Positions 44,592 to 54,391 of a stretch of DNA of 64,000 nucleotides are shown one piece after another. Numbering within the stretch: the first letter of the stretch is position 1; each line of letters opens with the position of its first letter. This DNA comes from DAINBT01 sp036732785. GTDB taxonomy: Bacteria > Planctomycetota > Phycisphaerae > Sedimentisphaerales > SM23-30. The stretch covers positions 1 to 64,000 of the forward strand of contig CAZICK010000008.1 of assembly GCA_964537505.1 (NCBI GenBank), given 5' to 3'. A program made the position numbers and the translations under genes. The notes below the pieces were generated by a model. It ran no database searches, was not told where the DNA came from, and was given only the letters and a program-made list of their open reading frames with translations.

Positions 44592-46210
44592 AATACCTTC
44601 TAAAATGTTGCCTCCTGATCCTGGCTGCGACAATTGTTGCCTTGGCGATGCGCCTCCCGCAGTTGGCCCGGCGGCCCATGCACTGCGACGAGGCGGTTCA
44701 TGCCTGTATATTCCGCGATCTGCTCGAACAGGGCGACTACCGCTATAGCCCAAACGAATACCATGGCCCGACGCTTAGCTATCTCACCCTCATTCCTGCA
44801 TGGCTTGGCGGCAGCGAAAAACTAATCCAAATAAACGAATGTACATTGCGGGGAGTGTCTGTCTTTTTTGGGGTGCTGCTCGTATTGCTGACCGTATTGC
44901 TGTTCAGGGGCCTCACTCCACCTGTAGCTATTATCGCCGCCTTGCTGACCGCCGTTTGTCCGGCCATGGTTTACTACAGTCGTTACTATCTGCACGAGAT
45001 GCTCCTGGTCTGCTTTACTTTTGGTGCGATCATTTCCGGCTACCGCTATACGCAAAACCGAAATATCATCTGGGCCTTACTGACCGGATTATGCCTCGGA
45101 CTGATGCACGCGACCAAAGAAACCTGCATAATCGCCTTCGGGGCCATGACGATATCTCTTACACTTGTGCTGATAATGCGCCGGTGGCAGAATAACGATT
45201 CTTTGACAAATACTTTCAAGACAATAAAACCCGCACATTGGGCAGCGGCAATCGCCGTTGCCTGCCTGGTTTCAGTTTCGTTTTATTCATCCTTTTTCAC
45301 CAATCCTCACGGAATACCCGATTCCTTACACAGCTTCATCATCGCCTTTAATCGCGCCAGCCGAGACCATTCACATCCCCATCCGTGGAACTACTTCCTA
45401 AAAATAATGATTTATTGGCAGTCCGACGCGGGTCCGGCATGGAGCGATGCCGTTATTATCCTTTTAGCCGCGATAGGTTTTATAGTCGCGATGGTGCGAA
45501 AGGGCATTGTCGGCGTGGACTTTCATCTGCTGCGGTTCATCGCCTTTTACACTGCCATTATGACGATCTCCTATTCGGCCATTCCCTACAAAACCCCATG
45601 GTGTATGCTCGGGTTCCTCCATGGTATGATACTGTTGGCAGCGGTCGGTGCGGTCGCGACAATAAAATTAACGACAAACCTTCCATCTAAGATACTTTTA
45701 GGACTGCTGCTGCTGGCGGCAGGTGTGAATTTCGGCTGGATGGCATATCTGGCAAGCTACAGATACGCCGCCGACACGGTCAATCCCTACGCTTATGTCC
45801 ACACCTCACCGGATGTGTACGAAATGGTACAACGCATAGAAGAAATCGCGGCGGTCCATCCACGCGGGCACGACATGACTATCCACATCGTTTCCAGCGA
45901 ACATAAATATTGGCCGCTTCCCTGGTACCTGCGATCTTTCAACAATGTCGGCTACTACGACAAGGTATCGGACAACATAACGGATGCCGAGGTCATCATC
46001 GCTTCTCCCGACCGTCAGATGGACCTCCGGGAAAAGTTATACAATATCCCGCCCACAGGCCAAATAAATCTTTATGTCCCCATTTTCGATCGATACCTGG
46101 AGCTGCGACCGCAAATCGAATTGCGCGGCTATGCCACAAAAGACCTGTGGGACCGCTTCCAGGAGCACCAGGGACAATCCCCACCTCCAACCACGCAAAC
46201 CGACGGGTGA
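44588..46210 (+). CDS. GT-C family glycosyltransferase (TIGR03663/mannosyltransferase-like)
   Basis: A 540-residue integral-membrane enzyme with about ten hydrophobic segments and the GT-C loop motif MHCDEAVHAC after the first helix. YHGPTLSYL follows. The C-terminal part is a soluble domain. It should transfer sugar from a polyprenyl phosphate to an exported acceptor. It is coupled to the duplicated discoidin-domain protein, which could be its acceptor or helper; this is inference. Confidence 0.82.
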   Translation: MKYLLKCCLLILAATIVALAMRLPQLARRPMHCDEAVHACIFRDLLEQGDYRYSPNEYHGPTLSYLTLIPAWLGGSEKLIQINECTLRGVSVFFGVLLVLLTVLLFRGLTPPVAIIAALLTAVCPAMVYYSRYYLHEMLLVCFTFGAIISGYRYTQNRNIIWALLTGLCLGLMHATKETCIIAFGAMTISLTLVLIMRRWQNNDSLTNTFKTIKPAHWAAAIAVACLVSVSFYSSFFTNPHGIPDSLHSFIIAFNRASRDHSHPHPWNYFLKIMIYWQSDAGPAWSDAVIILLAAIGFIVAMVRKGIVGVDFHLLRFIAFYTAIMTISYSAIPYKTPWCMLGFLHGMILLAAVGAVATIKLTTNLPSKILLGLLLLAAGVNFGWMAYLASYRYAADTVNPYAYVHTSPDVYEMVQRIEEIAAVHPRGHDMTIHIVSSEHKYWPLPWYLRSFNNVGYYDKVSDNITDAEVIIASPDRQMDLREKLYNIPPTGQINLYVPIFDRYLELRPQIELRGYATKDLWDRFQEHQGQSPPPTTQTDG

Positions 46211-46214
46211 AAAA

Positions 46215-47240
46215 ATGACTCAGTCGCAGCCCGACCATTCAATAGTAAATAATTGCCGATCTCTCTCGGGAATACGCCGGTTTTCACATGAAGCCATGGC
46301 CACCACTTATGAAATACTTGTTCTCCACGAGAACATGAAGTACGCCGGGCAAGCCGCCCGGGCCGCCTTCAATGAGCTTGACCGCATCGAGCAGATGTTC
46401 AGTCGCTTTATCGAAAACAGTGATATTTCCCGGATCAATTTCCGTGCCGCCGACCAGCTCGTGTATGTGGGACCGGAGACCTTCGAATGTCTGCAGATTG
46501 CCGTCCAAATGTATGACCAAACCAACGGGGCTTTCGATATTACCATTGGCCCTTTACTGAATTGCTGGCATGACAGAAACACATATATGCCTTCGCAGGA
46601 AGAGTTGGATTTCGCCGCCGCCCGTACCGGCATGCACCTCTTGCAACTGGACGAAACCGAGCAGGCGGTGCGACTGCTGACCCAGGGTCCACAGATCGAC
46701 CTGGGCGGCATCGGCAAAGGATACGCTGTCAACCGAATGGCCATGCTTTTGCGAGAATGGAGTATTGACGCCGCACTGATTCATGGAGGCTATAGTTCTG
46801 TTCTGGCTCTCGACGGCCCGGCCGATACCAAAGGCTGGCCCGTTACACTGAGCAATCCGCGCAATCACCATGACATCCTGGCTTACCTCCACTTAAAGAA
46901 CCAAACGCTCGGCAGTTCGGGGCTGCAAAAGGGATTGCACATCATCGATCCGCGAACGGCCCGCCCGGTCAGCGGAAAAATCGCCGCATGGTCACTGCCC
47001 CCCGCCACAGAACTCGCCCCAACTGATGGGGCACAGGCCGATGCCCTTTCAACCGCTTTTATGGTAATGTCACTGGACGAAATCGACCGATATTGTTCGT
47101 CTGATTTTGGACAGGGATTGCGGGCTATCGTCATACTGGATGAGCAAGACACGCAGACACATAGCAATAAGGTCTTGCGATTCGGCACCTGGCCCGAAAG
47201 CGACCTGAAACCTCACAACAATAAAAATCACAAAGAATAA
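46215..47240 (+). CDS. apbE: FAD:protein FMN transferase (ApbE family)
   Basis: The start at ATG 46215, four bases after the GT-C stop, gives about 341 residues. The ApbE fold shows the FAD-binding and metal-site motifs: TYEILVLHENMKYAGQAARA, GGIGKGYAVNRMAMLL, ALIHGGYSSVLAL and late APTDGAQADALSTAFMVM. It attaches FMN covalently to exported or membrane proteins such as Rnf and Nqr subunits. No signal peptide was found, so a cytoplasmic or noncleaved form is possible. A longer in-frame start (46074) overlaps the GT-C gene and is rejected. Confidence 0.88.
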   Translation: MTQSQPDHSIVNNCRSLSGIRRFSHEAMATTYEILVLHENMKYAGQAARAAFNELDRIEQMFSRFIENSDISRINFRAADQLVYVGPETFECLQIAVQMYDQTNGAFDITIGPLLNCWHDRNTYMPSQEELDFAAARTGMHLLQLDETEQAVRLLTQGPQIDLGGIGKGYAVNRMAMLLREWSIDAALIHGGYSSVLALDGPADTKGWPVTLSNPRNHHDILAYLHLKNQTLGSSGLQKGLHIIDPRTARPVSGKIAAWSLPPATELAPTDGAQADALSTAFMVMSLDEIDRYCSSDFGQGLRAIVILDEQDTQTHSNKVLRFGTWPESDLKPHNNKNHKE

Positions 47241-47314
47241 CTGCCCACCCCCTACCGGTTACTCTGCCAGCCCACCCAAAACCCGGCCTTCTTAAACCCC
47301 GCCAAAAACAACCC

Positions 47315-47343
47315 TTGAGCCGCCCGGCCCTAACCACTATAAT
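47315..47343 (+). promoter_or_regulatory. promoter of the STAS/RsbW genes
   Basis: TTGAGC at 47315-47320, 17-bp spacer, TATAAT at 47338-47343; about 145 nt of leader before 47496. Confidence 0.65.
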
Positions 47344-47495
47344 GCCGATAACAATGCTGACGGAAATTGCGGCCGTTCGCAATATACCCTAATGATAAAA
47401 TGGGTAGAATTTCGATAAACCTGTATGAAAGACGCCGTTTTGGGCGGTATATTTGAAAAAATACGTATCAGAAGGTAGAAAAAGGTAAAAAAACG

Positions 47496-47855
47496 ATGAA
47501 TTACGGACCAAGAGTTGAGATCAGCCATGAAGGCCGGATTGTCGTGGCTGAACTGCAGGATGACGAAATACTGGAAGAAGCGATCATCAACGAAGTAGCA
47601 GATTCCCTGTTTTCGGTGGTCGCCGATACCCCACAGATAAAGTTGTTGTTGAGTTTCGAAAAAGTCAAGTACCTCAGCTCCAGTGCGCTGGGTATGCTCA
47701 TCAGGTTGAACAAACGCGTAGAAGAGAACGGTGGAACACTAAAGCTCTGTCAGTTGCGAAAATCCCTGTATGAGATATTTGCAATAACCAAGCTCGATCG
47801 GCTATTTGAAAGCTACGACGAGAAAAACACAGCGATAAGCAGCTTTGGGACCTGA
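47496..47855 (+). CDS. STAS-domain anti-sigma factor antagonist
   Basis: A 119-residue RsbV/SpoIIAA-type protein. The phosphorylated-serine loop is YLSSSALGMLIRLNKRVEENG. In the partner-switch mechanism the unphosphorylated form binds an RsbW-type kinase. The next gene is exactly such a kinase, 33 bp downstream. Confidence 0.88.
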   Translation: MNYGPRVEISHEGRIVVAELQDDEILEEAIINEVADSLFSVVADTPQIKLLLSFEKVKYLSSSALGMLIRLNKRVEENGGTLKLCQLRKSLYEIFAITKLDRLFESYDEKNTAISSFGT

Positions 47856-47888
47856 CCTGTAAACTGTGAAAAATTTAATCTAAGTTCC

Positions 47889-48320
47889 ATGCCAACCAAA
47901 ATATACCAGGAAATCGAATTCCCCAGCACTTGCTGGCAAGCCAAAATTGCTGAGGATCGCATCATCGAAGCAACCAGAGCTTGCAAATACTCCGAGGAAG
48001 ATATTTTTGCCCTGCGGTTGAGCATGGAAGAAGCACTGCTCAACGCCATTCGACACGGAAATACCAAAGACCAACAAAAAAAAATAACCTTACGCTACTG
48101 CGTAAACGAGCAGCAAATAGACATTTACGTAGCAGACGAAGGTTCGGGTTTTGATCCCATGAAAATTGCGGATCCGACGCTTCCAGAAAATCTGGAACGC
48201 CCAAATGGGCGAGGTATAATGTTAATGCGAGCCTACATGAATCTGGTTGAGTATAATGACGTCGGGAATGTGGTTCACCTGGTCAAGTTGAACTCACAAG
48301 CCCCAAAACACACCGGCTGA
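47889..48320 (+). CDS. RsbW/SpoIIAB-like GHKL serine kinase, anti-sigma factor
   Basis: A 143-residue GHKL ATPase. The N-box is MEEALLNAIRHGN; the G1 region is VADEGSGFDP and the G2 region GRGIMLMRAYM. It would phosphorylate the upstream STAS protein and/or hold a sigma factor. No sigma factor or SpoIIE-like phosphatase is next to it, so its target could lie elsewhere. Confidence 0.86.
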   Translation: MPTKIYQEIEFPSTCWQAKIAEDRIIEATRACKYSEEDIFALRLSMEEALLNAIRHGNTKDQQKKITLRYCVNEQQIDIYVADEGSGFDPMKIADPTLPENLERPNGRGIMLMRAYMNLVEYNDVGNVVHLVKLNSQAPKHTG

Positions 48321-48373
48321 CTCATCGGCAGCCGTTAGCCCAGAGACCAACCTGGGAAGAAAAGAGAAAGAGT

Positions 48374-49075
48374 ATGCAACGAAAACTCGTCAGAAACGCC
48401 ACCGGCAGCCTGTGTTTTTCTCTCACGACAATGGCAATGTCGATCCTTATCTTGTCAGGCTGTCAATCCGGTTTCAACAGCAATCTTCCTCCATCGCAGG
48501 TGAGACCCGTCCAGTGGCCAGGCGTAACCGTACCAAAATATACTCCCCATTCTGCTCAGCCGGATTTCACGCCGAACAGTCAATTCCCCTACCAATGGCT
48601 CCCGATGCGCAACTACGAGGATTTTAATCGTTGGAAAGGAATCATAATTCATCATTCAGCCGGCGATTTCGGGGACGCGGCGACATTTGACCGGGAGCAC
48701 AAAGAGAAGGGCTGGGACGGCTTGGGATACCATTTCGTCATCAACAACGGCAAAAACACACGTCGCATAGGAGATGGTGTGGTACAAGTCGGCCAGCGAT
48801 GGCAACAGCAAACCAAAGGCGCTCACTGCCGGGTCGATCCTTCCGACAATAACTACTGGAACGAACATACCATCGGTATATGTCTGGTTGGCAATTTTGA
48901 AAATCACCGGCCCAGCGAGGCCCAGTGGCAATCGCTGGTAAAACTGGTCCGCTTTCTTCTGCAGCGATATCACATACCTGTTGACAAAATTAAATGTCAC
49001 CGAGACATAAAACCAACCAAATGCCCCGGAAAAAACTTCTCACTGAACGAACTAAAACAGCGAATGCTATATTGA
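48374..49075 (+). CDS. N-acetylmuramoyl-L-alanine amidase lipoprotein (Amidase_2)
   Basis: A 233-residue exported amidase. The N-terminal signal ends in the lipobox LSGC (about residue 33). The Amidase_2/PGRP fold shows the zinc ligands in IIHHSAG and CHRDIKPTKCPGKNF and YHFVINNGKNTRRIGDG. It should cleave muropeptides in the periplasm or at the outer membrane. It faces the next gene tail to tail with 1 bp between them. Confidence 0.88.
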   Translation: MQRKLVRNATGSLCFSLTTMAMSILILSGCQSGFNSNLPPSQVRPVQWPGVTVPKYTPHSAQPDFTPNSQFPYQWLPMRNYEDFNRWKGIIIHHSAGDFGDAATFDREHKEKGWDGLGYHFVINNGKNTRRIGDGVVQVGQRWQQQTKGAHCRVDPSDNNYWNEHTIGICLVGNFENHRPSEAQWQSLVKLVRFLLQRYHIPVDKIKCHRDIKPTKCPGKNFSLNELKQRMLY

Positions 49076-49076
49076 T

Positions 49077-51128
49077 TCAGTCGGATAAGCCCTCGCTTTT
49101 TATCTTTATATTCCGATACCACACCGCCTGACCATGATCCTGAAATCCGATATACCCCATCCGCGGCAGATCCTTATAGGCAATACCAAACTTATTTGGC
49201 GTACCGTCCGGATTTTTATGCGGCTCGGTCCACCTGTCCAGGTCCATATCGACGACCTCCCGGCCGTTCATCACCACGCTGACATGGCTACCTTGGGCCG
49301 ATATCGTCATGCGGTTCCATTGCCCCGGCTCGTTCACCGTGTTCTCGCTAGGAGCCAAAATATCGAATATCCCGCCGCAATCGTGTTTGTCCGGCTGGGA
49401 CTTACCGTAAGAGTCCAGCACCTGCACCTCGATCCACGGCAGCCACTCCCTGTCGCCGGTGCGGATGAAAATCCCGCTGTTGGTGTCCTTGGCAACCTTA
49501 AATCCCACATCTAAAATAAAATCGCCGTATTTGCCTTTCGTCCAGATGTCACCTCCACCGTTACGGGTCAACACACCTTCAGCAAACGTCCAGCTACCCG
49601 CCTTATACACACCGTTCGACAGGTCCTCGGCAAACAGATTCCGCCAGCCACTGGGCTTTAGCTTGCCTGCTGTCTCGCTGAAGTACACTACGCTTTTTCT
49701 TATTTCGGGAACCGAATTTTCCCAGTTATGTTCGTACTCAACCGAAAACACGCCCATAAACTTTTGTCGGTGCAATTCCTCCAGTAGCGACTTTACGTTC
49801 GCCTTGCCCGTGCCCCAAACCACATCGTGTGTCCCCTCACTGCCGAAATCGTTCAGGTCCTTAAAGTGCAAACTGACTATACGCCCTTCGAGCTTCCTTA
49901 ATGCTTCCAGCGGATCCACATCTGAACGCATCCAATGACCGGTATCGGCGCATACGCCAATCCATTTGCTCCGCCCCTTGCAAACCTCCAGCACTTTATC
50001 CGGATTCCAGTACTGCGACGGCTTGGGATGGTTATGTATCGCCACCTTGATCTTGTATTCATTGCATAGCTTGTCAACCAGGTCGAACGCATCCTCCGGC
50101 GGTTCCGATACAATCGTTTCAATGCCCATATCCTGGGCAAAATCAAAAACCTTGCGGCATTCAACCTCATTGTTCGGCAGTCCTACCACACCGTAATTGA
50201 CCAATTTTACCCCGGCATTGCTGAGCTTGTGCTTGACCTGTTGGCGAAGCTCGGCCGGCATATTATGATCGAATCTTACGCCAGGGATTTCTTTGCTCAA
50301 CTGCTGACCCGGATACCCTTCGATCCAGTTTAACCCCAGCGAGGCGGTCTTATCGACCGCTTCATAAAATGTGAACAAATGAAACGAATACGCCTGCGCC
50401 CCCAGCCGCCAGCCGTCATAAGCATCCGTCAGCGGATGACAATTTCGCACCTCCGGGAAAATCTCGTGCACGAAAATATTGCGAAAGCGGGCAGCGTTGT
50501 TGTCATAGCCCTCACCACCAGGGTGAACTTGTAAAGACAATCTCCCTTCCGCCGGTATTCCCTTTGTAGTCTCGGCCGTGTGCTGAAAATCGGTAACGAG
50601 CGCATCGTTGATCCAGACACGAATATGGGCGGGCTCACCCTGACAGATAATTCTCATCCGGTTCCACTGATCCTTCCGGAAATGTTTAACGCCGTCTGGA
50701 CAATGCTGAACAAAACCACGCGTCCACGGACAATAAATTCCGCCAACCTCGCCGCCGGATCGATAATCCAGGGTTACCTGATGGCTCTTGCCGTCCGGAC
50801 CGGTACGAAGAAAAACACCACTATCGAAAGGCCAATCGATTTTTGTCTCCAGCGTAAGCTCAAAATCCCGGAAATTACGTAGCGTGCTGAGAAAACCGCC
50901 CTTACCGGGCGGGTCTTGAACTCCAACAATCGCTCCATCTTCCACGGTCCACTTGCCCGCCAGGCCATGGCCAGGCAGATTATCATGCCTTGCCCAACCG
51001 CTAAGGTCCACGCCGTTGAACAACGGCTCGAAACCCGCAGGCGTCTGACCTTCACAAATTAAGCAGAAGCTGAAGAACACAACCGTCAACACTAATAACG
51101 TAATCGGCACGAATTCTCGTCGATTCAT
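49077..51128 (-). CDS. secreted DUF1080-epimerase-DUF1080 fusion protein
   Basis: About 683 residues from ATG 51128 (MNRREFVPITLLVLTVVFFSFCLICEG), set by a GGGAGG ribosome site. A signal peptide is followed by a DUF1080 (3-keto-disaccharide hydrolase type) domain (GFEPLFNGVDLSGWARHD, SGVFLRTGPDGK), a sugar-phosphate isomerase/AP-endonuclease-2 type TIM barrel (GLNWIEGYPGQQL, VCADTGHWMRSDVDP, LHFKDLNDFGSEGTHDVVWGTG), and a second DUF1080 domain. Two binding or lyase domains bracketing a xylose-isomerase-like barrel form an unusual exported fusion. It overlaps nothing and lies 32 bp after an exported oxidoreductase, so the two probably act together on modified sugars. Confidence 0.85.
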   Translation of the reverse strand: MNRREFVPITLLVLTVVFFSFCLICEGQTPAGFEPLFNGVDLSGWARHDNLPGHGLAGKWTVEDGAIVGVQDPPGKGGFLSTLRNFRDFELTLETKIDWPFDSGVFLRTGPDGKSHQVTLDYRSGGEVGGIYCPWTRGFVQHCPDGVKHFRKDQWNRMRIICQGEPAHIRVWINDALVTDFQHTAETTKGIPAEGRLSLQVHPGGEGYDNNAARFRNIFVHEIFPEVRNCHPLTDAYDGWRLGAQAYSFHLFTFYEAVDKTASLGLNWIEGYPGQQLSKEIPGVRFDHNMPAELRQQVKHKLSNAGVKLVNYGVVGLPNNEVECRKVFDFAQDMGIETIVSEPPEDAFDLVDKLCNEYKIKVAIHNHPKPSQYWNPDKVLEVCKGRSKWIGVCADTGHWMRSDVDPLEALRKLEGRIVSLHFKDLNDFGSEGTHDVVWGTGKANVKSLLEELHRQKFMGVFSVEYEHNWENSVPEIRKSVVYFSETAGKLKPSGWRNLFAEDLSNGVYKAGSWTFAEGVLTRNGGGDIWTKGKYGDFILDVGFKVAKDTNSGIFIRTGDREWLPWIEVQVLDSYGKSQPDKHDCGGIFDILAPSENTVNEPGQWNRMTISAQGSHVSVVMNGREVVDMDLDRWTEPHKNPDGTPNKFGIAYKDLPRMGYIGFQDHGQAVWYRNIKIKSEGLSD

Positions 51129-51160
51129 CTTATACCTCCCGGGTAAGCGGCAAACGAAAA

Positions 51161-52534
51161 CTACAGGGACCATCCCTGACGATATTGATCGCGAACGTAT
51201 TGATTCGCTTCATCCACATTGGTAACCTTCATGTTCAGACCATCCCAATCGAGCTTCTTACCCTTGCAGCGGATGGCAAGATTGCCCATTACAACTGTCT
51301 CGGTCAAAGGACCGGAATAATCAAAACTGGAACTGGGCTGCCTGCCTTCTTTGCAGCACCTGATCCAATCCCGTTCATGACCGCCCTCAGAGCCATCGAC
51401 TCTGGCGATCGTTTTCTCCGGTCGCTGATATTCCTGCATCTTCGTCTCAGGTATCAGCCGCGGACCACTGCCGTAACAGCCACACACCAATTTACCCTTA
51501 TCGCCCACAAAAAGTACGCCACCATCATTATCACCCATGCGCCGGTTCGGTTCGAGTTCTTCCGGCCGGGCAGGCATCATGCCACCATCGTACCAGGTCA
51601 GCTTAACCGGCGGCATATCACCCCGCTCGGGAAACTCATATCGCACTATCGACGCCACGGGCGCGGATTCGGAGTTGACCTTGGTGGCACAAGCCTCCAC
51701 ACCACTCGGATAACCGAGCTTAAGGGCCCAGAACGCCGGATCGATTATATGGCACGCCATATCACCAAGTGCCCCAGTACCGAAATCCCACCAGCCACGC
51801 CAATTAAATGGCAAATACACCGTATTATATGGCCGTTCCGGTGCTGGTCCAAGCCACAAATCCCAATCCAGGGTATCCGGCACCGCCGGCGTATCCTCAG
51901 GACGATCCATTCCCTGCGGCCAGATCGGACGATTGGTCCAGGCATGAACTTCACGTACCGCACCGATCGCACCATCCCATATCCACTCACATACCAGGCG
52001 AATCCCCTCGCCGGAATGCCCCTGATTGCCCATTTGGGTAACGACCCCGGCTTTGCGGGCCGCCTCGGTCAACATACGAGCCTCATAAACGCAATGCGTC
52101 AAAGGTTTTTGACAATATACGCTTTTGCCGCTCTTGATCGCCGCCATAGAAATAACAGCATGAGTATGATCGGGCGTAGCCACGATAACCGCGTCGATAT
52201 CTTTCTGCTGATCGAGCATTTTGCGGTAATCGCGGTATGTCTTAGCCTTGGGATATCGCTTAAATGTTCCAGCCGCGTAATTGTCGTCCACATCACACAG
52301 GGCGACAATATTCTCACCGCTGGCGGCATTGACGTTATTCCCGCCCATACCACCGACACCGATACCGGCTATATTGAGCTTTTCGCTTGGTGGAGTATCA
52401 CCATTACGTCCCAGCACATAGCTGGGAACTATGGTAAACGCGGCCACCGCCGCAGCCGAGCCACCAACAAAATCACGCCGCGAAATCTTCACATCCCGGC
52501 TGGACAATATCCTGTTTTTCCTGTGATCCGCCAT
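51161..52534 (-). CDS. Tat-exported Gfo/Idh/MocA-family oxidoreductase
   Basis: Start at ATG 52534, preceded by AAGGAG, gives 457 residues with a Tat signal (SRRDFVGGSAAAVAAF). The NAD-binding domain (LNIAGIGVGGMGGNNV) and the catalytic EKP-type motif, here QKPLTHCVYEARML, are present. Family members oxidise sugars in DUF1080-linked pathways. It sits directly upstream of the DUF1080/epimerase fusion on the same strand, an operon of exported sugar-processing proteins. Confidence 0.88.
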   Translation of the reverse strand: MADHRKNRILSSRDVKISRRDFVGGSAAAVAAFTIVPSYVLGRNGDTPPSEKLNIAGIGVGGMGGNNVNAASGENIVALCDVDDNYAAGTFKRYPKAKTYRDYRKMLDQQKDIDAVIVATPDHTHAVISMAAIKSGKSVYCQKPLTHCVYEARMLTEAARKAGVVTQMGNQGHSGEGIRLVCEWIWDGAIGAVREVHAWTNRPIWPQGMDRPEDTPAVPDTLDWDLWLGPAPERPYNTVYLPFNWRGWWDFGTGALGDMACHIIDPAFWALKLGYPSGVEACATKVNSESAPVASIVRYEFPERGDMPPVKLTWYDGGMMPARPEELEPNRRMGDNDGGVLFVGDKGKLVCGCYGSGPRLIPETKMQEYQRPEKTIARVDGSEGGHERDWIRCCKEGRQPSSSFDYSGPLTETVVMGNLAIRCKGKKLDWDGLNMKVTNVDEANQYVRDQYRQGWSL

Positions 52535-52740
52535 CTTTAAACACTCCTTATGTACCAATCGCCTGTGAATTTGCAATGCTGGTTTTTCGTAAATCCCTTA
52601 ATTCCAAGGTAATATAAAGATCGCTACCTTGATTTTCTACACCCGTCTGGTATAAACAAGGACATCTACGAAAAAACACACCAGCATCATAGTATTAACA
52701 AATATTGCGAATACGTCAAGCCTGCCACCGATCATTTCTT

Positions 52741-54180
52741 TTAGACCTTCAACTCGGCATCAGCCAGGTCGGCATATTTGCGGAACCTGCGTTTTATGGG
52801 GGTAACAATCTCACGGAGAAATTGGTCAACCTGTTGAGGTGCTCGGCCGATGTATTTTTCGGCCTTGAGGGTATCCTCGAAATTGACACGTGCGAAAAGA
52901 GGATCACCACGTAAACGTTCTATGAGATCGTTAGGTCGGCCAAACTGTTTGACCTGTGCGGCAGCGGCAAGGCTGTGCTGACGAATGGCTTCGTGCAACT
53001 GCTGACGGTCGCCGCCGAGTTTGACGGCGGCCATGATGATATTTTCGCTGGCCATAAAAGGCAGTTCCGCATCGATAGCGGCGGCGATTACCCTGGGATA
53101 AACCACTAAGCCGTCAACTACGTTGGCCACAATACATAAAATGGCGTCAACGGCCAGAAACGCTTCGGCAACGACCAATCGCTTGTTAGCGGAATCGTCG
53201 AGCGTCCTTTCGAACCACTGTTCGGCCGCGGTCATGGCCGGTGAAGAAGACAGACTGATAACGTAACGTGCTAGGGAAGCAATGCGTTCGCTGCGCATCG
53301 GATTGCGTTTGTAGGCCATGGCTGAGGAGCCGATTTGCTTCTTCTCAAACGGTTCTTCCATCTGTTTAAGGTGGGCCAGCAGACGCAGATCGTTGCTGAT
53401 CTTGTGGGCCGACTGGGCAACGCCGGACAAAGTTGAAAGCACATTGGCATCGATCTTACGGTTGTAGGTCTGGCCGCTAACCGGGGCTATTTTCTCGAAA
53501 CCCATCTTGTCAGCAACTAGTTTTTCCAGCTTGAGCACTTTGTTATGATTGCCGCCGAACAGTTCCAAAAACGAAGCCTGAGTGCCGGTGGTGCCTTTTA
53601 CCGAAAGAAAACACATCGTTTCGATCCGGTGCTGCGTTTCCTCAAGGTCGAGAATGAAATCATAGCACCATAAGGTGGCACGTTTTCCAACAGTGGTAAG
53701 CTGAGCCGGTTGGAAATGCGTATAGCCCAACGTCGGTAGTTTTCGATGGCCCCGGGCGAAGCGGGCCAGCAGGTCTATCACACGCAGCAATCGGGATCGA
53801 ACCAGTTCCAGTGCCTGGCGAATCTGAATCAAATCGGTATTGTCACCGACAAAAGCGCTGGTGGCGCCCAGGTGGATAATGGGCCGGGCCAGGGGTGCGG
53901 CATCGGCAAATGTGTGCACGTGAGCCATGACATCGTGACGAAACTTTTTTTCGTAACGGGCAGCGCGGGCAAAGTCGATATCGTCAAGGTGTCGGCTCAT
54001 CTGGCTCAACTGGCGGGAGGTTATCGGCAGTCCCAATTCGGCCTGACTCTGGGCCAGGGTCAGCCACAGACGCCGCCAGGTACTAAACTTGAACTGGGCC
54101 GAAAAAATGGACAACATCTCGTCCGAACTGTAACGGCTGATCAGTGGATTCTCATATTTCTGGTTGGTTTTGTTCTTCAT
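52741..54180 (-). CDS. purB: adenylosuccinate lyase
   Basis: About 479 residues from ATG 54180; a longer frame from 54318 is rejected because it adds an unrelated segment. The fumarase/aspartase-superfamily signature GSSAMAYKRNPMRSERIAS is clear, with conserved HxH-type and TTVGKRATLW segments. It catalyses two steps of purine synthesis, releasing fumarate. It resembles the longer, eukaryote-like PurB group in length. Confidence 0.9.
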   Translation of the reverse strand: MKNKTNQKYENPLISRYSSDEMLSIFSAQFKFSTWRRLWLTLAQSQAELGLPITSRQLSQMSRHLDDIDFARAARYEKKFRHDVMAHVHTFADAAPLARPIIHLGATSAFVGDNTDLIQIRQALELVRSRLLRVIDLLARFARGHRKLPTLGYTHFQPAQLTTVGKRATLWCYDFILDLEETQHRIETMCFLSVKGTTGTQASFLELFGGNHNKVLKLEKLVADKMGFEKIAPVSGQTYNRKIDANVLSTLSGVAQSAHKISNDLRLLAHLKQMEEPFEKKQIGSSAMAYKRNPMRSERIASLARYVISLSSSPAMTAAEQWFERTLDDSANKRLVVAEAFLAVDAILCIVANVVDGLVVYPRVIAAAIDAELPFMASENIIMAAVKLGGDRQQLHEAIRQHSLAAAAQVKQFGRPNDLIERLRGDPLFARVNFEDTLKAEKYIGRAPQQVDQFLREIVTPIKRRFRKYADLADAELKV

Positions 54181-54318
54181 AGCGGCAGTGTAACCAACAG
54201 CAGCACCGCAGTCAATAATGAGTCTGACAAATTGGATCATATATAGGTGCAGGATCGCCCGAGGCTTTGACATGGACAAAAAGACCGATAATTCACAATT
54301 GGGCGTGCCAATCAGCAC

Positions 54319-54347
54319 TTGACATTTGCAAATAAATATGGAAGAAT
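54319..54347 (+). promoter_or_regulatory. promoter of the second sigma/anti-sigma pair
   Basis: TTGACA at 54319-54324, 17-bp spacer, AAGAAT at 54342-54347, about 45 bp before the sigma gene. Confidence 0.5.
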
Positions 54348-54391
54348 AGCGGCTGTAATGTCATCGCCAAAAGTCCTATAAGGTATTTTGT

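Noticed and set aside
51185..52540. A long frame opposite the Gfo/Idh/MocA gene.
   Set aside because: Antisense shadow of a gene with clear family motifs; no coding signature.
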